From: Xanthomonas sp. SI
GTDB taxonomy: Bacteria > Pseudomonadota > Gammaproteobacteria > Xanthomonadales > Xanthomonadaceae
Reading direction: 5' to 3'
Assembly (NCBI RefSeq): GCF_014236855.1
Contig: NZ_CP051261.1
Span: 930,001 to 994,000 of the forward strand
DNA length: 64,000 nucleotides
Positions 48,253 through 57,870 of the stretch are shown in pieces. A program made the position numbers and the translations under genes. The notes below the pieces were generated by a model. It had not been told where the DNA came from. It saw nothing but the letters and a program-made list of their open reading frames with translations, and did no database searches. Numbering within the stretch: position 1 is the stretch's first letter; every line of letters begins with the position of its first letter.

Positions 48253-49452
48253 TCAGAAGTCGTACTGAAAGCGCCCGGTGATCGCGCGGGTATGGTCGAG
48301 CGTGGTGCCGGCCAGGTGGTCGCGGTTGCGGCTGTCGATCAGGTTCAGCATCAGGCGCAGGTTCGGCTTGAGATACCAGTTGCCGGCCAGCGTCCACGAC
48401 GCGGTGGACGCATCGAGGAAGTCCGCCTGGCCGTCCAGGTGCTGCGTGCCCCACATGCGGTCGTAGCGCAGCGCCAGTTCGAACGCGCCGCGCGGGTTGT
48501 TGACCTGCTTGATGCGGGTGAAGCGCCCGGTCTTGCTGTCGTAGCGACGCGATTCGCCGGTCGCGAACCAGCTGACGAAGCCATAGGCGGACATCACCTG
48601 CGCACGCTGCGCGCCATCGTCGAACAGGCCGCCGCTGAATTCGCTCTGCCACGACAGCGGGCCGCGCACCTGCGCGTACTCCAGCGACCACTTGTCCACG
48701 TCGGTATCGCGGCCGTCGGCGAAGCGCGCCAGGGTGATGCGGCTGTCGTCGGACAGATGCCCGGCCGGGCGCGGGCGGATGCTCAAAGCCGGCGCGCCGT
48801 TGGCGCCGGGATGGTCGTAGCGCTCGTGCGCCAGCGACAGGCCCAGGTGCAGCACGTCGCCATCGCGCGCGCCCGGCGCCCAGGTGCCGCGGCCGCCGAA
48901 CGCATCGCCCTTGATGTTGGACACGTCGATGCTTTCCAGGCTGTAGACGCTGGCGGCCCATGTGTAGTCCTTGCCGGCCGCCTGCCACGACACCGCCTTG
49001 CGGTACAGCGGTGCCAGCGTGCTGGCCGCGCCGCTGCGCTCCAGGAACTGGCCGAAGTTGGAGCCGGTGCGGTCGTCCAGCGAGAAATACTGCTTGAACT
49101 GGCCGACGCTCAGCGTGCCGGCATCGAATTTGCGGGTCAGGTAGACGTCCTTGGCCTCGATGCCTTTGCCGTTGAAGTCGTCCTGCAACCCGGCGAAATC
49201 GCCTTCGACCTTGTAGCCGAAGCCGAAGAACTTGCCGGACACGTCGATCCACAACCGACGGATCTCGGTGTCGTCGGGGTTGGGCGTGCCGCGCTGGTCG
49301 TTGTCGAACTGGGCGAAGTCCCAATGCAGGCGGCCGCCGATCTCGGCGGTGACCGGGCCGTCGTCGTCGCCATCGGCGGCCTGCGCCAGCGCGGGCAGGG
49401 ACAACACGGCGCAGGCGCAAGCGCCGCACAGGCTCAATTTCTTCAGGTTCAC
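48253..49452 (-). CDS. OprO/OprP-type outer-membrane porin (GTG start)
   Basis: A 399-residue porin of the phosphate-selective OprO/P superfamily. The GTG at 49452 follows GGGAGGGTAC, and the protein opens with the signal peptide KKLSLCGACACAVLSLPALAQA. The mature part has alternating beta-strand sequence and ends in GRFQYDF with the terminal aromatic. In this context, upstream of CitMHS and near TctDE, it probably passes citrate or a similar anion across the outer membrane. An in-frame ATG upstream would add 65 arginine-rich residues and is rejected. Confidence 0.9.
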   Translation of the reverse strand: MNLKKLSLCGACACAVLSLPALAQAADGDDDGPVTAEIGGRLHWDFAQFDNDQRGTPNPDDTEIRRLWIDVSGKFFGFGYKVEGDFAGLQDDFNGKGIEAKDVYLTRKFDAGTLSVGQFKQYFSLDDRTGSNFGQFLERSGAASTLAPLYRKAVSWQAAGKDYTWAASVYSLESIDVSNIKGDAFGGRGTWAPGARDGDVLHLGLSLAHERYDHPGANGAPALSIRPRPAGHLSDDSRITLARFADGRDTDVDKWSLEYAQVRGPLSWQSEFSGGLFDDGAQRAQVMSAYGFVSWFATGESRRYDSKTGRFTRIKQVNNPRGAFELALRYDRMWGTQHLDGQADFLDASTASWTLAGNWYLKPNLRLMLNLIDSRNRDHLAGTTLDHTRAITGRFQYDF

Positions 49453-49774
49453 GTACCCTCCCAGGTGCGCGCAGCGCGTCGATGAGTCGGTAGCCCGCAA
49501 CGGAACGCGCAGGCCGGCGTGGCTGCAGCCTAGTGCGGCGTAGCTGTCATCGACCTGTCGGTGGGGAGCCAAGCGTTTCAGGCGCGCTAGGTCGCCCGCC
49601 GTAGGTCCGTCCGCCCGGCGCGCTGGCGGCGAGGACTGGCGGCGCACCGGGCGTCGTTGTGCAACCGGCGCAGTCTAGGTAGGTTATCGGCGCTGGACTT
49701 TCGGCCAGCGGGAGACCGCATCTGCTCGCGTCGCGGCGTCTCCCTGGCCCCAATCGCGCGTCACCGGAGTCGCC
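49453..49774. other. Divergent intergenic region of the citrate module
   Basis: About 320 bases between the porin gene and a plus-strand hypothetical gene. I see no gene or clear terminator. It should contain the porin promoter and possibly the TctD binding site, but no repeat stood out by eye. Confidence 0.45.
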
Positions 49775-50455
49775 ATGCGTAGAGTGCTCGCCGGCCTGTT
49801 GGTCCTGGTCCTCGCAGTCGGGGCATTCATGCTTTGGCAGCGGCCGCCTGTCGCTGTGCGCTCGCAGCCAGGCACAGGGGCCTCTGCCGCCGCCACTACG
49901 GGCGACGCGCGCGATGCGCGCGCTGCCGGCGCCAAGACGCGCTCGGGGACAGACCTGCTTCAAGCCGAGGAAGCGTCGCCGGCCGTCGCCGACACATTCC
50001 CTGCAACGCAGGGTCGCCAGCCGGCGCCCTTGGCGGAGATGGCATTTCTCAGGGGAAAGGCGATCGACGGGGGAATGGCCATGCGCGTCATCGGCAGCAG
50101 GGACTTCGACCTGATCCTGCAGAAGGTGGCAAGGCAGGCCGAGTTCGACGGCCTGACCAGGTCCAGGGCCTACAAGGAGAATTTCAGGGACTACCTGAGC
50201 GAGGCTGATGCCGGTTTCGCGGTCAAAGATGTCGCATGCGGAGCCCATGTCTGCATGGCATCGGCCTCGAACACGCGCCTCAGCGATGCGCAATTCTCCA
50301 CCGCAGTGCAGGCCATGGCCGGTGCGCGCGATGCGCCGATGTATTCCACCGTCACGCAGACGTTGCCGGATCCGGATGTGCCAGGCGCTTACCTGTACCG
50401 CATCATCTTCACCACCGATCCGAGCCTGGCGGCGATCACCATGCCGTCGCAGTGA
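49775..50455 (+). CDS. Membrane-anchored hypothetical protein
   Basis: A 226-residue protein with one N-terminal membrane segment (LAGLLVLVLAVGAFMLW), an Ala/Thr/Gly-rich linker (30-80) and a C-terminal domain (about 85-226) holding two cysteines in DVACGAHVCMA, probably a periplasmic disulfide. No family is recognised. It lies between the porin and the two-component genes but is not obviously part of their system. Confidence 0.75.
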   Translation: MRRVLAGLLVLVLAVGAFMLWQRPPVAVRSQPGTGASAAATTGDARDARAAGAKTRSGTDLLQAEEASPAVADTFPATQGRQPAPLAEMAFLRGKAIDGGMAMRVIGSRDFDLILQKVARQAEFDGLTRSRAYKENFRDYLSEADAGFAVKDVACGAHVCMASASNTRLSDAQFSTAVQAMAGARDAPMYSTVTQTLPDPDVPGAYLYRIIFTTDPSLAAITMPSQ

Positions 50456-50645
50456 ACGCGCCATCGGTGGGCACAATGGCGATGGCAGCGGCCTGCGATT
50501 CCGGTGCCGGGCATCGTCGCTATCTGAATCGCCGGCCCGATTGCCGGCTGCCAGCGCGGCGCAAGCGGGTTAGCATCCGCCGGCCGAATCGCTTTTGCGA
50601 ATCCCCAATCCCGGCTTTCCACAGCCGCACTGCTGGTCATCCCCA

Positions 50646-51359
50646 ATGCGTCTGTTGTTAGTCGAGGACAACGCCGATCTGGCCGATGCGATCGTGCGGC
50701 GCATGCGCCGCAGCGGGCATGCGGTGGACTGGCAGAGCGATGGGCTGGGCGCGGCCAGCGTGCTGCGCTACCAGAGTTTCGACCTGGTGGTGTTGGATAT
50801 CGGCCTGCCCGGGCTGGATGGGCTGCGCGTGCTGGCCGGGCTGCGCGAGCGCGGCGACACCACGCCGGTGCTGATGCTGACCGCGCGCGACGGCATCGAG
50901 GACCGGGTGCAGGCGCTGGACGTGGGCGCCGACGATTACCTGGGGAAGCCGTTCGATTTCCGCGAGTTCGAGGCGCGTTGCCGGGTGCTGCTGCGGCGCA
51001 ACCGCGGCAACGCCAGCGAGGTGGTTCAGCTGGGCGCGTTCGCCTTCGACAACGCCGCGCATACCGTCAGCCTGGACGGTGCGCCGATCGAGCTGCCCAA
51101 TCGCGAATACCGCTTGCTGGAGATCCTGATCGGGCGGATCGGCCAGGTGGTGGGCAAGGACGAGATCGGCAACGGGCTGTTCGGTTTCGACGACGAGGCC
51201 GGGCCGAACGCGATCGAGCTGTATGTCGGGCGGCTGCGCAAGAAGCTGGCGGGCGCGCCGCTGCGCATCGTCACCGTGCGCGGGGTCGGCTACAAGCTGG
51301 AAGCGGCCGAGGTCGAAGCGTCGCCGGCGCCACCGCAGGATGCGGGCGGCGATGGCTGA
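50646..51359 (+). CDS. tctD: OmpR-family response regulator, TctD-like
   Basis: A 237-residue regulator. The receiver domain (1-118) has acidic residues in VEDNADL, phospho-Asp51 in VVLDIGLPGLDG and the Lys in YLGKPFDFREFEAR. A winged-helix output domain (130-220) ends with VTVRGVGYKLE. The ATG at 50646 gives a standard N-terminus; upstream codons are non-conserved. The following sensor kinase gene overlaps it. TctD-type regulators control tricarboxylate uptake, and the neighbouring CitMHS and porin genes agree. Confidence 0.88.
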   Translation: MRLLLVEDNADLADAIVRRMRRSGHAVDWQSDGLGAASVLRYQSFDLVVLDIGLPGLDGLRVLAGLRERGDTTPVLMLTARDGIEDRVQALDVGADDYLGKPFDFREFEARCRVLLRRNRGNASEVVQLGAFAFDNAAHTVSLDGAPIELPNREYRLLEILIGRIGQVVGKDEIGNGLFGFDDEAGPNAIELYVGRLRKKLAGAPLRIVTVRGVGYKLEAAEVEASPAPPQDAGGDG

Positions 51360-52740
51360 GGCCGCGCTGCCGGCACCGTCGATCCGGCGCACGCTGCTGC
51401 TGTACCTGGGGGCGCTGTCGCTGCTCGGCGCGGTGGCGCTGTTCTTCGCCGCGCGCGATTACGGCCAGCGTGCGGCCAACCGGTCCTACGATCACCTGCT
51501 GGTGTCTTCGGCACTGTCGATCGTCGATTCGGTGGCGCTGGCCGACGGCCAATGGCAGGTGGACCTGCCGTACGCGGCGCTGGACCTGTTGGCGATGGCG
51601 CCGGAGGACCGGGTGTTCTACCGCGTGTTCGATGCGCGCGGGCGCACCATCACCGGCTACGACGATCTGCCGAAGGCGCCGTCGCTGCCGCGTGCCAGCA
51701 CGGCGCCGCGATTGTTCGACGCGTTCTACAGCGGCGAGCAGGTGCGCTTCGCGGTGGTGGCGCGGCGGGTGTCGTCGGCCGCGGCGCAGGACGAGGTGTG
51801 GGTGCAGGTCGGGCAGACCCGGCGCGCGCGCGAAGCGCTGGCGCAGGATGTGGTGCTGCACGCGCTGGTCGCGATCGCGGTGCTGTCGCTGCTGTCGCTG
51901 GCGCTGGTGTGGCTGGGGGTGTATCGCGCGTTGCGTCCGCTGCACCGGATCGAGCGCGACCTGTCGCGGCGCGAACCCTCGGAACTGAAGCCGCTGGCGG
52001 TGGCGGCGCCGCAGGAAATGCACCAGATGGTGGCGGCGTTGAACCGCTTCATGGCGCGCCTGGCGAGCAGCAACGAGACCTTGCGCGCGTTCATGGCCGA
52101 GGCCGCGCACCAGATGCGCACGCCGCTGGCCGCGTTGCGCGCGCAGGCGCAGCTGGCGCTGGACGACGACGATCCGCGCGACATGCGCCGCAGCCTGGAG
52201 GCGATCGAGCGCAACGCCACGCATATGAGCCGGCTGCTCAACCAATTGCTCAGCGACGCCAGCGTGATTCACCGCGCCAACCTGCAGCGCTACGCCAGCG
52301 TGGACCTGGCCGAAGTCGTGCACCAGGCGCTGCACGAAGCGCTGCCGCAGTCGCAGCCGCGGCCGCGCGTGCAGCTGGCCATTGCCAGCGAGCCAGCGAT
52401 GGTGCGCGGCGACGCGCTGCTGCTGCGCGAGGCGATCAAGAACCTGATCGACAACGCCGGCAAGTACGGCGGCGACGGCGCGCTGCAGGTAGCGTTGACC
52501 TGCGAAGCGCGCGATTGCGTGGTGACCGTGGCCGACCACGGCCCCGGCATCGCCGCCGCCGACGCCGAGCGCGTGTTCGAGCGCTTCGCGCGTGGCGAGG
52601 GTGCGGCCGCCGGCGGCGCCGGACTCGGCCTGGCGATCGTCAAGCGCGTGGTCGACAGCCACGGCGGACGCATCGATCTGGCCAACCGCGTCGGCGGCGG
52701 CCTTATCGCCAGCCTGCGCCTGCCGAGGTTGCATCCATGA
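51352..52740 (+). CDS. tctE: Sensor histidine kinase, TctE-like
   Basis: A 462-residue inner-membrane kinase. The first membrane helix is at 10-32, a periplasmic DUF/2CSK_N-type sensor occupies about 33-165, and the second helix lies around LVAIAVLSLLSLALVWLGVY. The HisKA domain has His253 in EAAHQMRTPLAALRAQ. The HATPase domain has the N box NLIDNAGKYG, G1 DHGPGI and G2 GGAGLGLAIV. The ATG at 51352 overlaps the tctD stop; an ATG at 51340 is possible. It couples a periplasmic signal to TctD. Confidence 0.9.
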   Translation: MAEAALPAPSIRRTLLLYLGALSLLGAVALFFAARDYGQRAANRSYDHLLVSSALSIVDSVALADGQWQVDLPYAALDLLAMAPEDRVFYRVFDARGRTITGYDDLPKAPSLPRASTAPRLFDAFYSGEQVRFAVVARRVSSAAAQDEVWVQVGQTRRAREALAQDVVLHALVAIAVLSLLSLALVWLGVYRALRPLHRIERDLSRREPSELKPLAVAAPQEMHQMVAALNRFMARLASSNETLRAFMAEAAHQMRTPLAALRAQAQLALDDDDPRDMRRSLEAIERNATHMSRLLNQLLSDASVIHRANLQRYASVDLAEVVHQALHEALPQSQPRPRVQLAIASEPAMVRGDALLLREAIKNLIDNAGKYGGDGALQVALTCEARDCVVTVADHGPGIAAADAERVFERFARGEGAAAGGAGLGLAIVKRVVDSHGGRIDLANRVGGGLIASLRLPRLHP

Positions 52741-53819
52741 CCGTGCTCCGCGGGTTTCGCGCCGCCGCGCTGCTGCTGGGCTGCGTCTTGGCCCATGCCG
52801 TCGCCGCCGCACCCGGCGACATCCGCCGCTTCCCGGCACAGGGCGGCGCCGAGGCGCAGCTGTGCATCCAGGGGTCCACCGACATCGAGGTGTTCGCCGC
52901 GGTGATCGGCGACTACCAGCGGCTGCATCCGCGCACCGAGGTGGTGTACCAGGACGTGATCGCCTGGGACATGTACCAGCGCTACCTGCATCCGCAGCCC
53001 GGCGCGCGCTGCGCCGACCTGCTGATCAGCGCCAGCATGGACCTGCAGACCAAGCTGGTGAACGACGGCCACGCGCTCGCGCACCGCTCGCCGCAGACCG
53101 AGGCGCTGCCGGCGTGGGCGCAATGGCGGCACGAGGCGTTCGGGATCAGCTACGAGCCGGTGGCGATCGTCTACAACAAGGCGCGGCTGCCGGCGGCGCA
53201 GGTGCCGCGCACGCGCCGCCAGCTGCTGGAGCTGCTGCGCGCGCCGGGCATGCCGCTGCGCGGCAGGATCGGCACCTACGACGTGGAGCGCAGCGGCGTG
53301 GGCTATCTGTTCGCGACCCAGGACGGGCAGATCGGCAGCATGGCCGGCGCCTTGCTGGCGGCGATGGGCGACAATCAGGTGGTGCTGGAGGAACGCACCG
53401 GCGTGTTGCTGGACCGGGTCAGCCGCGGCGAACTGCTGCTGGCCTACAACGTGCTCGGGTCGTACGCGCAGGCGCGGATCGACGCCGGCGCGCCGCTGGC
53501 GATCGTGCAGCCGGAGGATTACACCCTGGTCGCGCTGCGCACGGCCGTCATTCCGCGCGATACGCCGCATGCGGCCGAAGCGCGCCGGTTCCTCGACTAT
53601 CTGCTGTCGCCGCGCGGGCAGCAGGTGCTGTCGCGCGAGGCGCGGCTCAAGCCGATCCTGCCGGGGGCAGGCGCCAGCGGCGGCGCGACGCCGGCGGCGA
53701 CGCCGGCGTTCCGCCCGATCGCGCTGGGGCCGGGCTTGCTGGTGTACCTGGACGCGCTCAAGCGCCGCCAGTTCCTGGATGCCTGGCGCAGCAGCATGCG
53801 CCGCCATCCGCCGCGCTGA
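52737..53819 (+). CDS. Periplasmic substrate-binding protein coupled to the TctDE system
   Basis: A 360-residue extracellular solute-binding protein (iron/spermidine-type SBP fold). It has a signal peptide (AAALLLGCVLAHAVAAA), then LCIQGSTDIEVFAAVIGDYQRLHP as the first strand and helix, EAFGISYEPVAIVYNKARLP, and a C-terminal RRFLDYLLSPRGQQVLSREARLKPI. The ATG overlaps the kinase stop (ATGA). No ABC permease or ATPase genes are adjacent, so it may present ligand to the kinase rather than feed a transporter. Confidence 0.88.
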   Translation: MTVLRGFRAAALLLGCVLAHAVAAAPGDIRRFPAQGGAEAQLCIQGSTDIEVFAAVIGDYQRLHPRTEVVYQDVIAWDMYQRYLHPQPGARCADLLISASMDLQTKLVNDGHALAHRSPQTEALPAWAQWRHEAFGISYEPVAIVYNKARLPAAQVPRTRRQLLELLRAPGMPLRGRIGTYDVERSGVGYLFATQDGQIGSMAGALLAAMGDNQVVLEERTGVLLDRVSRGELLLAYNVLGSYAQARIDAGAPLAIVQPEDYTLVALRTAVIPRDTPHAAEARRFLDYLLSPRGQQVLSREARLKPILPGAGASGGATPAATPAFRPIALGPGLLVYLDALKRRQFLDAWRSSMRRHPPR

Positions 53820-53843
53820 ACGCGCCTAGGCGGACGCCGGCGC

Positions 53844-56800
53844 TCAACGCGCGAAGTGCGGCGGCTGCGCGGTGGAGTGCAGGATGCGCACGCTGTCGCC
53901 GAGCTGTTCGGGCGCGCCGCCGGCAAGCAAGGCCTGCACGCGCGGCCGATCCGGTGCCGCGCCGGCGCCCAGCCCCACCCACGCGTTCTTGCCGGCGCCC
54001 TTGGCCGCGTACAGGCAGCGATCGGCCAGGCCCACGCTCTGCTCCCAATCGCCCAGCGCTGGCCACGCCGCCACCAACGGCCACGGCGCGAAACCGATCG
54101 AGCAGGTCAGGGTCAGTTCGCGCTGCTCCAGCGCGAACCGCTGCGCGGCCACTGCCGCGCGCAGGCGCTCGGCCAGCGCCTCGGCGGCGCCGTCGCGAGG
54201 CAGGCGGGTGACCAGCACGAATTCCTCGCCGCCCCAGCGCACCAGCAGGTCGCGCTCGCCGCACAGCGCGCGCAGGCTGTCGGCGCATTGCACCAGCGCG
54301 GTGTCGCCGGCCTGGTGGCCGTAGTCGTCGTTGATGCGCTTGAAGTTGTCGATGTCGATCATGAAGAAATACAGCTCATCGGCGCTGCTGCCGGCGTCGA
54401 GTTGCGCGCGCAGCGCCGGGCATTCGCGGGCCAGCCAATCCTGCAGTTCGCGGCGGTTGGAAACGCGGGTCAGCGGATCCAGGCGGGTGGCCGCTTCCAG
54501 TTGCGCATTGCTCTGCAGCAGTTGCTGGTTGGCGCGCTCCAGCTGCCGGGTGCGCTCGGCGACGGTGAGGTTCAGCAGTTCCACCATGTCGCGCTCGCGG
54601 TTGACCGTGCGGCGCACGCGCTGCGCGCCCAGACCGAGCAGCAGCAGGCCCAGCAGCGCATAGCCGGCATACGCCAGCGGATGCCGCCATGGCGGCGGCC
54701 GCACCTCGATCTGCAGCGTGCGCGCGGCGCCGAACTGGCCGTCGCGCCCGGCCGCCTGCAGTTCCAGCGTGTAGCGGTCCGGCGGCAGATGGCTGACCGA
54801 GAATTCGCTGTGCGCGGTCTGCGGATAGATCCAGCCCTTGTGCAGGCCGTCCACCCGGTAGCGCAGCCGTGCCGTGCCCGGCGCGGTGAAGTCGATCGCG
54901 GTCATGCCCAGGGTGAACACGTTGTCGCGATAGTCCAGCGCGATGTCGTGCGCATACACCACGTCGGTCTCGATCTGTCGCTTGCCGTCGTGGCTGCCTT
55001 CGCTGGCGTCGAGCACGCGCAGGTCGGTCAGCACCGCGCGTGCCGGGTGGCTACGCAACGGCAGCTTGTGCGGGTCGATCACGTCCACGCCCTGCGTGCC
55101 GCCGAAATACAGCAGCCCGCGGCTGTCGCGATAGCCCTGGCCGCTGTTGTATTCCTGGTTCTGCAGGCCGTCGCGGCTGCCCAGGTTCTGCACGATGCGG
55201 GTGGCCGGATCGAGCACGCTCAGGCCGTTGTTGGTGCTCAGCCACAGCCGTCCCTGCGGATCCGGCAGAATGGTGTAGATGACGTTGCTGCTCAGGCCTT
55301 CGCGGTCGGTGTAGCGCACCGCGAGGTCGCGCTTCAGGTCCACCGCATACAGCCCGCCGGAGAACGTGCCCACCCACAGCACGCCGTCCTTTTCGTACAG
55401 CGCCCACACCGACGGATACAGGCCGGCGCCGCCGGGGCGGTAGGGCTCGGCCGGCCGGTCGCCGCGTATCCGCCACAGGCCGCAGTCGTTGCAGCCGATC
55501 CACAGCGTGCCCTGGGTGTCGCGGTACACCCGGGTCAGCATGCGCCCGGCCAGCGGCGCCCAGCGCGGATCGTCCTGCACGCGGCCGTCGACCACCCGGG
55601 TCAGCCCGCGGCGCGTGGCCACCCACAGCGTGTCGCCCTCGCGCAGCAGGCCGTTGACGTGCGCATCGGCCAGCCCGTCCACGCGTGCCAGCGCGCCGTT
55701 TTCGTCCAGGCGCCACAGGCCGTGGCGGGTGCCCAGCCACCAGTGGCGGCCGTCGCCCTCGATGGCGCGCACCATGCGCGTGTCCAGCGCGGCCGGGACC
55801 TGCCAGGACGCGCGGCCGCGCTCGCGCAGCAACAACCCCTGGTCGGTGCCGATCAGCATGCGCGTGCCGTCGCGCCAGATGCTGCGCACGCTGGGACTGG
55901 GCCAGGCATGGGTGTCGCTGAGGTCTTCCTCGTCGTTGCGGATCACCGCCGACATCGGCCGCACCCGGTACAGGCCGGCGGTGTAGGTGCCGATCCACCA
56001 GGTGCCGTTGCCGTCCTGGTAGAACCGGGTGATGGCGCTTTGCGGCGGCACGTCGAAACTCAACCGCCGCGGCGCCGCCGCATCCTTGTCCAACTGCGTC
56101 ACCGTGCCATTGGTGGAGCCGACCAGCACCCGCCCGTCGGCCAGGCGGATCAGCGCGCTGAGATCGCTGTGCCCGGTCAGCAGTTGCTGCGTGCTCCAGT
56201 GCGCGAGCGTGGCGCCTTGCGCATCGAGCTTGAACAGCCCGGCGCTGGCCGAGGCCAGCCACAGCCCCTCCGGCCCGGATTGCAGGCCCACGCATTCGTC
56301 GATGCCGGGCGGCGCCGGCAGCGCCTGGCGCGCGTTCGCGTCGAGCAGCCACAGCCGGCAGCGCCGGTCCAGCGCCACCGCGCGCTTGCCGTCGGGCATC
56401 CAGGTCAGGCCGACCACCGGCGCATCGCCGCCCAGCGGCAGCACCCGGCTCAGTGCCGCGTCGACGCGGTCGATGCCGTGCTCGGTGCCGAGCCAGGCGC
56501 CGCCGCGCGGATCGATCAGGATGTTGGTGATCCGGTTGTGCGACAGGCCGTCGGTCACGCCCAGCCGATGCCGCTTCCAGGTGGCCAGGTCGATCACCTC
56601 CAGGCCGGCGTCGTTGCTGCCCAGCCACAGGCGGGTGCCGCGGGCTTCGAAGGCGAGGCTGTCGATGCTGCTGCTGAGCAGGCTTTGCCGGTCGCTGGCG
56701 TTGAGTTCGTGCCGGTAGACGCGGAACAGATGGCCATCGAAGCGGTTCAGGCCCTCCTGCGTGGCGACCCACAGGAAGCCCTGGTCGTCGCTCTGCAGCG

Positions 56801-57005
56801 CGGTGATGGTGAGCTGCGACAGCCCGTCGTCCAGGCCGAAATGCTCCAGGCTGCTCGGCAATTCGGTGTCGTCGCCAGCGCTGGCGGCGGTCGCGGCGAG
56901 CGTCGCGGCCACGCTCGCGCCTGGCGCCAGCAGCGCCGCCAGCAGCGCGCAGCGGCACCCGGTCGGGCGCAGGCCGCGCAGCAGGGTCGAAAGGGTCCGG
57001 ATCAC
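53844..57005 (-). CDS. Beta-propeller (Reg_prop/Y_Y_Y) membrane-bound GGDEF protein
   Basis: A 1053-residue protein. After an Ala-rich signal segment, residues 55-710 form two periplasmic beta-propellers of Reg_prop repeats (GFLWVATQEGLNRFDG, GTLWIGCNDCGLWRI, GRLWLSTNNGLSVLDP). A Y_Y_Y domain follows at about 720-780, then a membrane helix (YAGYALLGLLLLGLGAQ), a coiled coil and a GGDEF domain with GGEEF at 925-929. The RxxD inhibitory site is absent (GERD precedes). It probably makes cyclic di-GMP in response to an extracellular ligand. It is divergent from the LuxR-type regulator gene. Confidence 0.93.
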   Translation of the reverse strand: MIRTLSTLLRGLRPTGCRCALLAALLAPGASVAATLAATAASAGDDTELPSSLEHFGLDDGLSQLTITALQSDDQGFLWVATQEGLNRFDGHLFRVYRHELNASDRQSLLSSSIDSLAFEARGTRLWLGSNDAGLEVIDLATWKRHRLGVTDGLSHNRITNILIDPRGGAWLGTEHGIDRVDAALSRVLPLGGDAPVVGLTWMPDGKRAVALDRRCRLWLLDANARQALPAPPGIDECVGLQSGPEGLWLASASAGLFKLDAQGATLAHWSTQQLLTGHSDLSALIRLADGRVLVGSTNGTVTQLDKDAAAPRRLSFDVPPQSAITRFYQDGNGTWWIGTYTAGLYRVRPMSAVIRNDEEDLSDTHAWPSPSVRSIWRDGTRMLIGTDQGLLLRERGRASWQVPAALDTRMVRAIEGDGRHWWLGTRHGLWRLDENGALARVDGLADAHVNGLLREGDTLWVATRRGLTRVVDGRVQDDPRWAPLAGRMLTRVYRDTQGTLWIGCNDCGLWRIRGDRPAEPYRPGGAGLYPSVWALYEKDGVLWVGTFSGGLYAVDLKRDLAVRYTDREGLSSNVIYTILPDPQGRLWLSTNNGLSVLDPATRIVQNLGSRDGLQNQEYNSGQGYRDSRGLLYFGGTQGVDVIDPHKLPLRSHPARAVLTDLRVLDASEGSHDGKRQIETDVVYAHDIALDYRDNVFTLGMTAIDFTAPGTARLRYRVDGLHKGWIYPQTAHSEFSVSHLPPDRYTLELQAAGRDGQFGAARTLQIEVRPPPWRHPLAYAGYALLGLLLLGLGAQRVRRTVNRERDMVELLNLTVAERTRQLERANQQLLQSNAQLEAATRLDPLTRVSNRRELQDWLARECPALRAQLDAGSSADELYFFMIDIDNFKRINDDYGHQAGDTALVQCADSLRALCGERDLLVRWGGEEFVLVTRLPRDGAAEALAERLRAAVAAQRFALEQRELTLTCSIGFAPWPLVAAWPALGDWEQSVGLADRCLYAAKGAGKNAWVGLGAGAAPDRPRVQALLAGGAPEQLGDSVRILHSTAQPPHFAR

Positions 57006-57116
57006 GCCTCGCTATCGGCCGCCGGTGCTGCGGCTTGAACGCCGCCACTGCCGGGGGCGGGGCGATTCCTGGCGCAGGACCGGCACGGTGGCGGCCGCGC
57101 ATGCCAGACTGTAGGC

Positions 57117-57755
57117 ATGGATGCGCCCACGATTCTGGTCGCCGACGACCATCCCCTGTTCCGCGCCGCGGTGCTGCACGCGCTGCGCCAGGCCTTGCCG
57201 CGCGCGCGGGTGACCGAGGCGTCCAGCGCCGCCACGCTGGATGCCGCGCTGGCCGCGCAGGCGCACGTCGACCTGGTCCTGCTGGATCTGGCGATGCCTG
57301 GCGCGCGCGGCTTCTCGGCGCTGCTGCACGTGCGCGGCGAACGTCCGGAGGTGCCGGTGGTGGTGATCTCCTCCAACGACCACCCGCGGGTGATCCGCCG
57401 CGCGCAGCAGTTCGGCGCGGCCGGCTTCATTCCCAAGTCCTCGCCGGCCGAGACCATCGGCATCGCGGTGGCGGCGGTGCTCGACGGCGGCACCTGGTTC
57501 CCGCCGCTGACCGCCGCGCGTTCGGAAGCCGACGCGCAACTGGCCGCACGCCTGGCGCAGCTGACCCCGCAGCAGTTCCGCGTGCTGCTGTGCCTGGCCG
57601 ACGGCCTGCTCAACAAGCAGATCGCCTACGAACTGGGCCTGGCCGAGAACACGGTCAAGGTGCATGTGACGGCGATCCTGAAAAAGCTCGAATGCCACAG
57701 CCGCACCCAGGCCGCGGTGCTGGTCAAGGCGCTGGAGCCGGAAGGCGAGGCCTGA
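57117..57755 (+). CDS. NarL/LuxR-family response regulator
   Basis: A 212-residue regulator. The receiver domain has DDH at residues 10-12, phospho-Asp57 in LVLLDLAMPGARG and Lys in GFIPKSSPAE. The C-terminal LuxR-type helix-turn-helix is LTPQQFRVLLCLADG then NKQIAYELGLAENTVKVHV. Regulators of this form commonly pair with HDLLQP-type hybrid kinases such as the one at 58739-61387, so that kinase is the likely partner; the pairing is inferred. Confidence 0.9.
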   Translation: MDAPTILVADDHPLFRAAVLHALRQALPRARVTEASSAATLDAALAAQAHVDLVLLDLAMPGARGFSALLHVRGERPEVPVVVISSNDHPRVIRRAQQFGAAGFIPKSSPAETIGIAVAAVLDGGTWFPPLTAARSEADAQLAARLAQLTPQQFRVLLCLADGLLNKQIAYELGLAENTVKVHVTAILKKLECHSRTQAAVLVKALEPEGEA

Positions 57756-57771
57756 ACCCCGCGCGGGGTTC
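57754..57771. terminator. Perfect hairpin at the end of the response-regulator gene
   Basis: GAACCCCGCGCGGGGTTC is fully self-complementary and begins at the last two bases of the TGA stop codon. It has no T run, so it may act as a weak terminator or a 3'-end stabiliser. Confidence 0.45.
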
Positions 57772-57870
57772 GGCCAAGCGATGGGCCGGGAGCGTTTTCC
57801 GCCGCGCCCGGATACGCGATGCTATGCACTGGCGCCCGCGCTTCCTGCGGGCGGAAAGGACCCCCGGACC

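Noticed and set aside
53856..57038. A 1060-codon plus-strand frame opposite the GGDEF protein gene
   Set aside because: Antisense shadow of a gene with clear domains; it shows no family resemblance.
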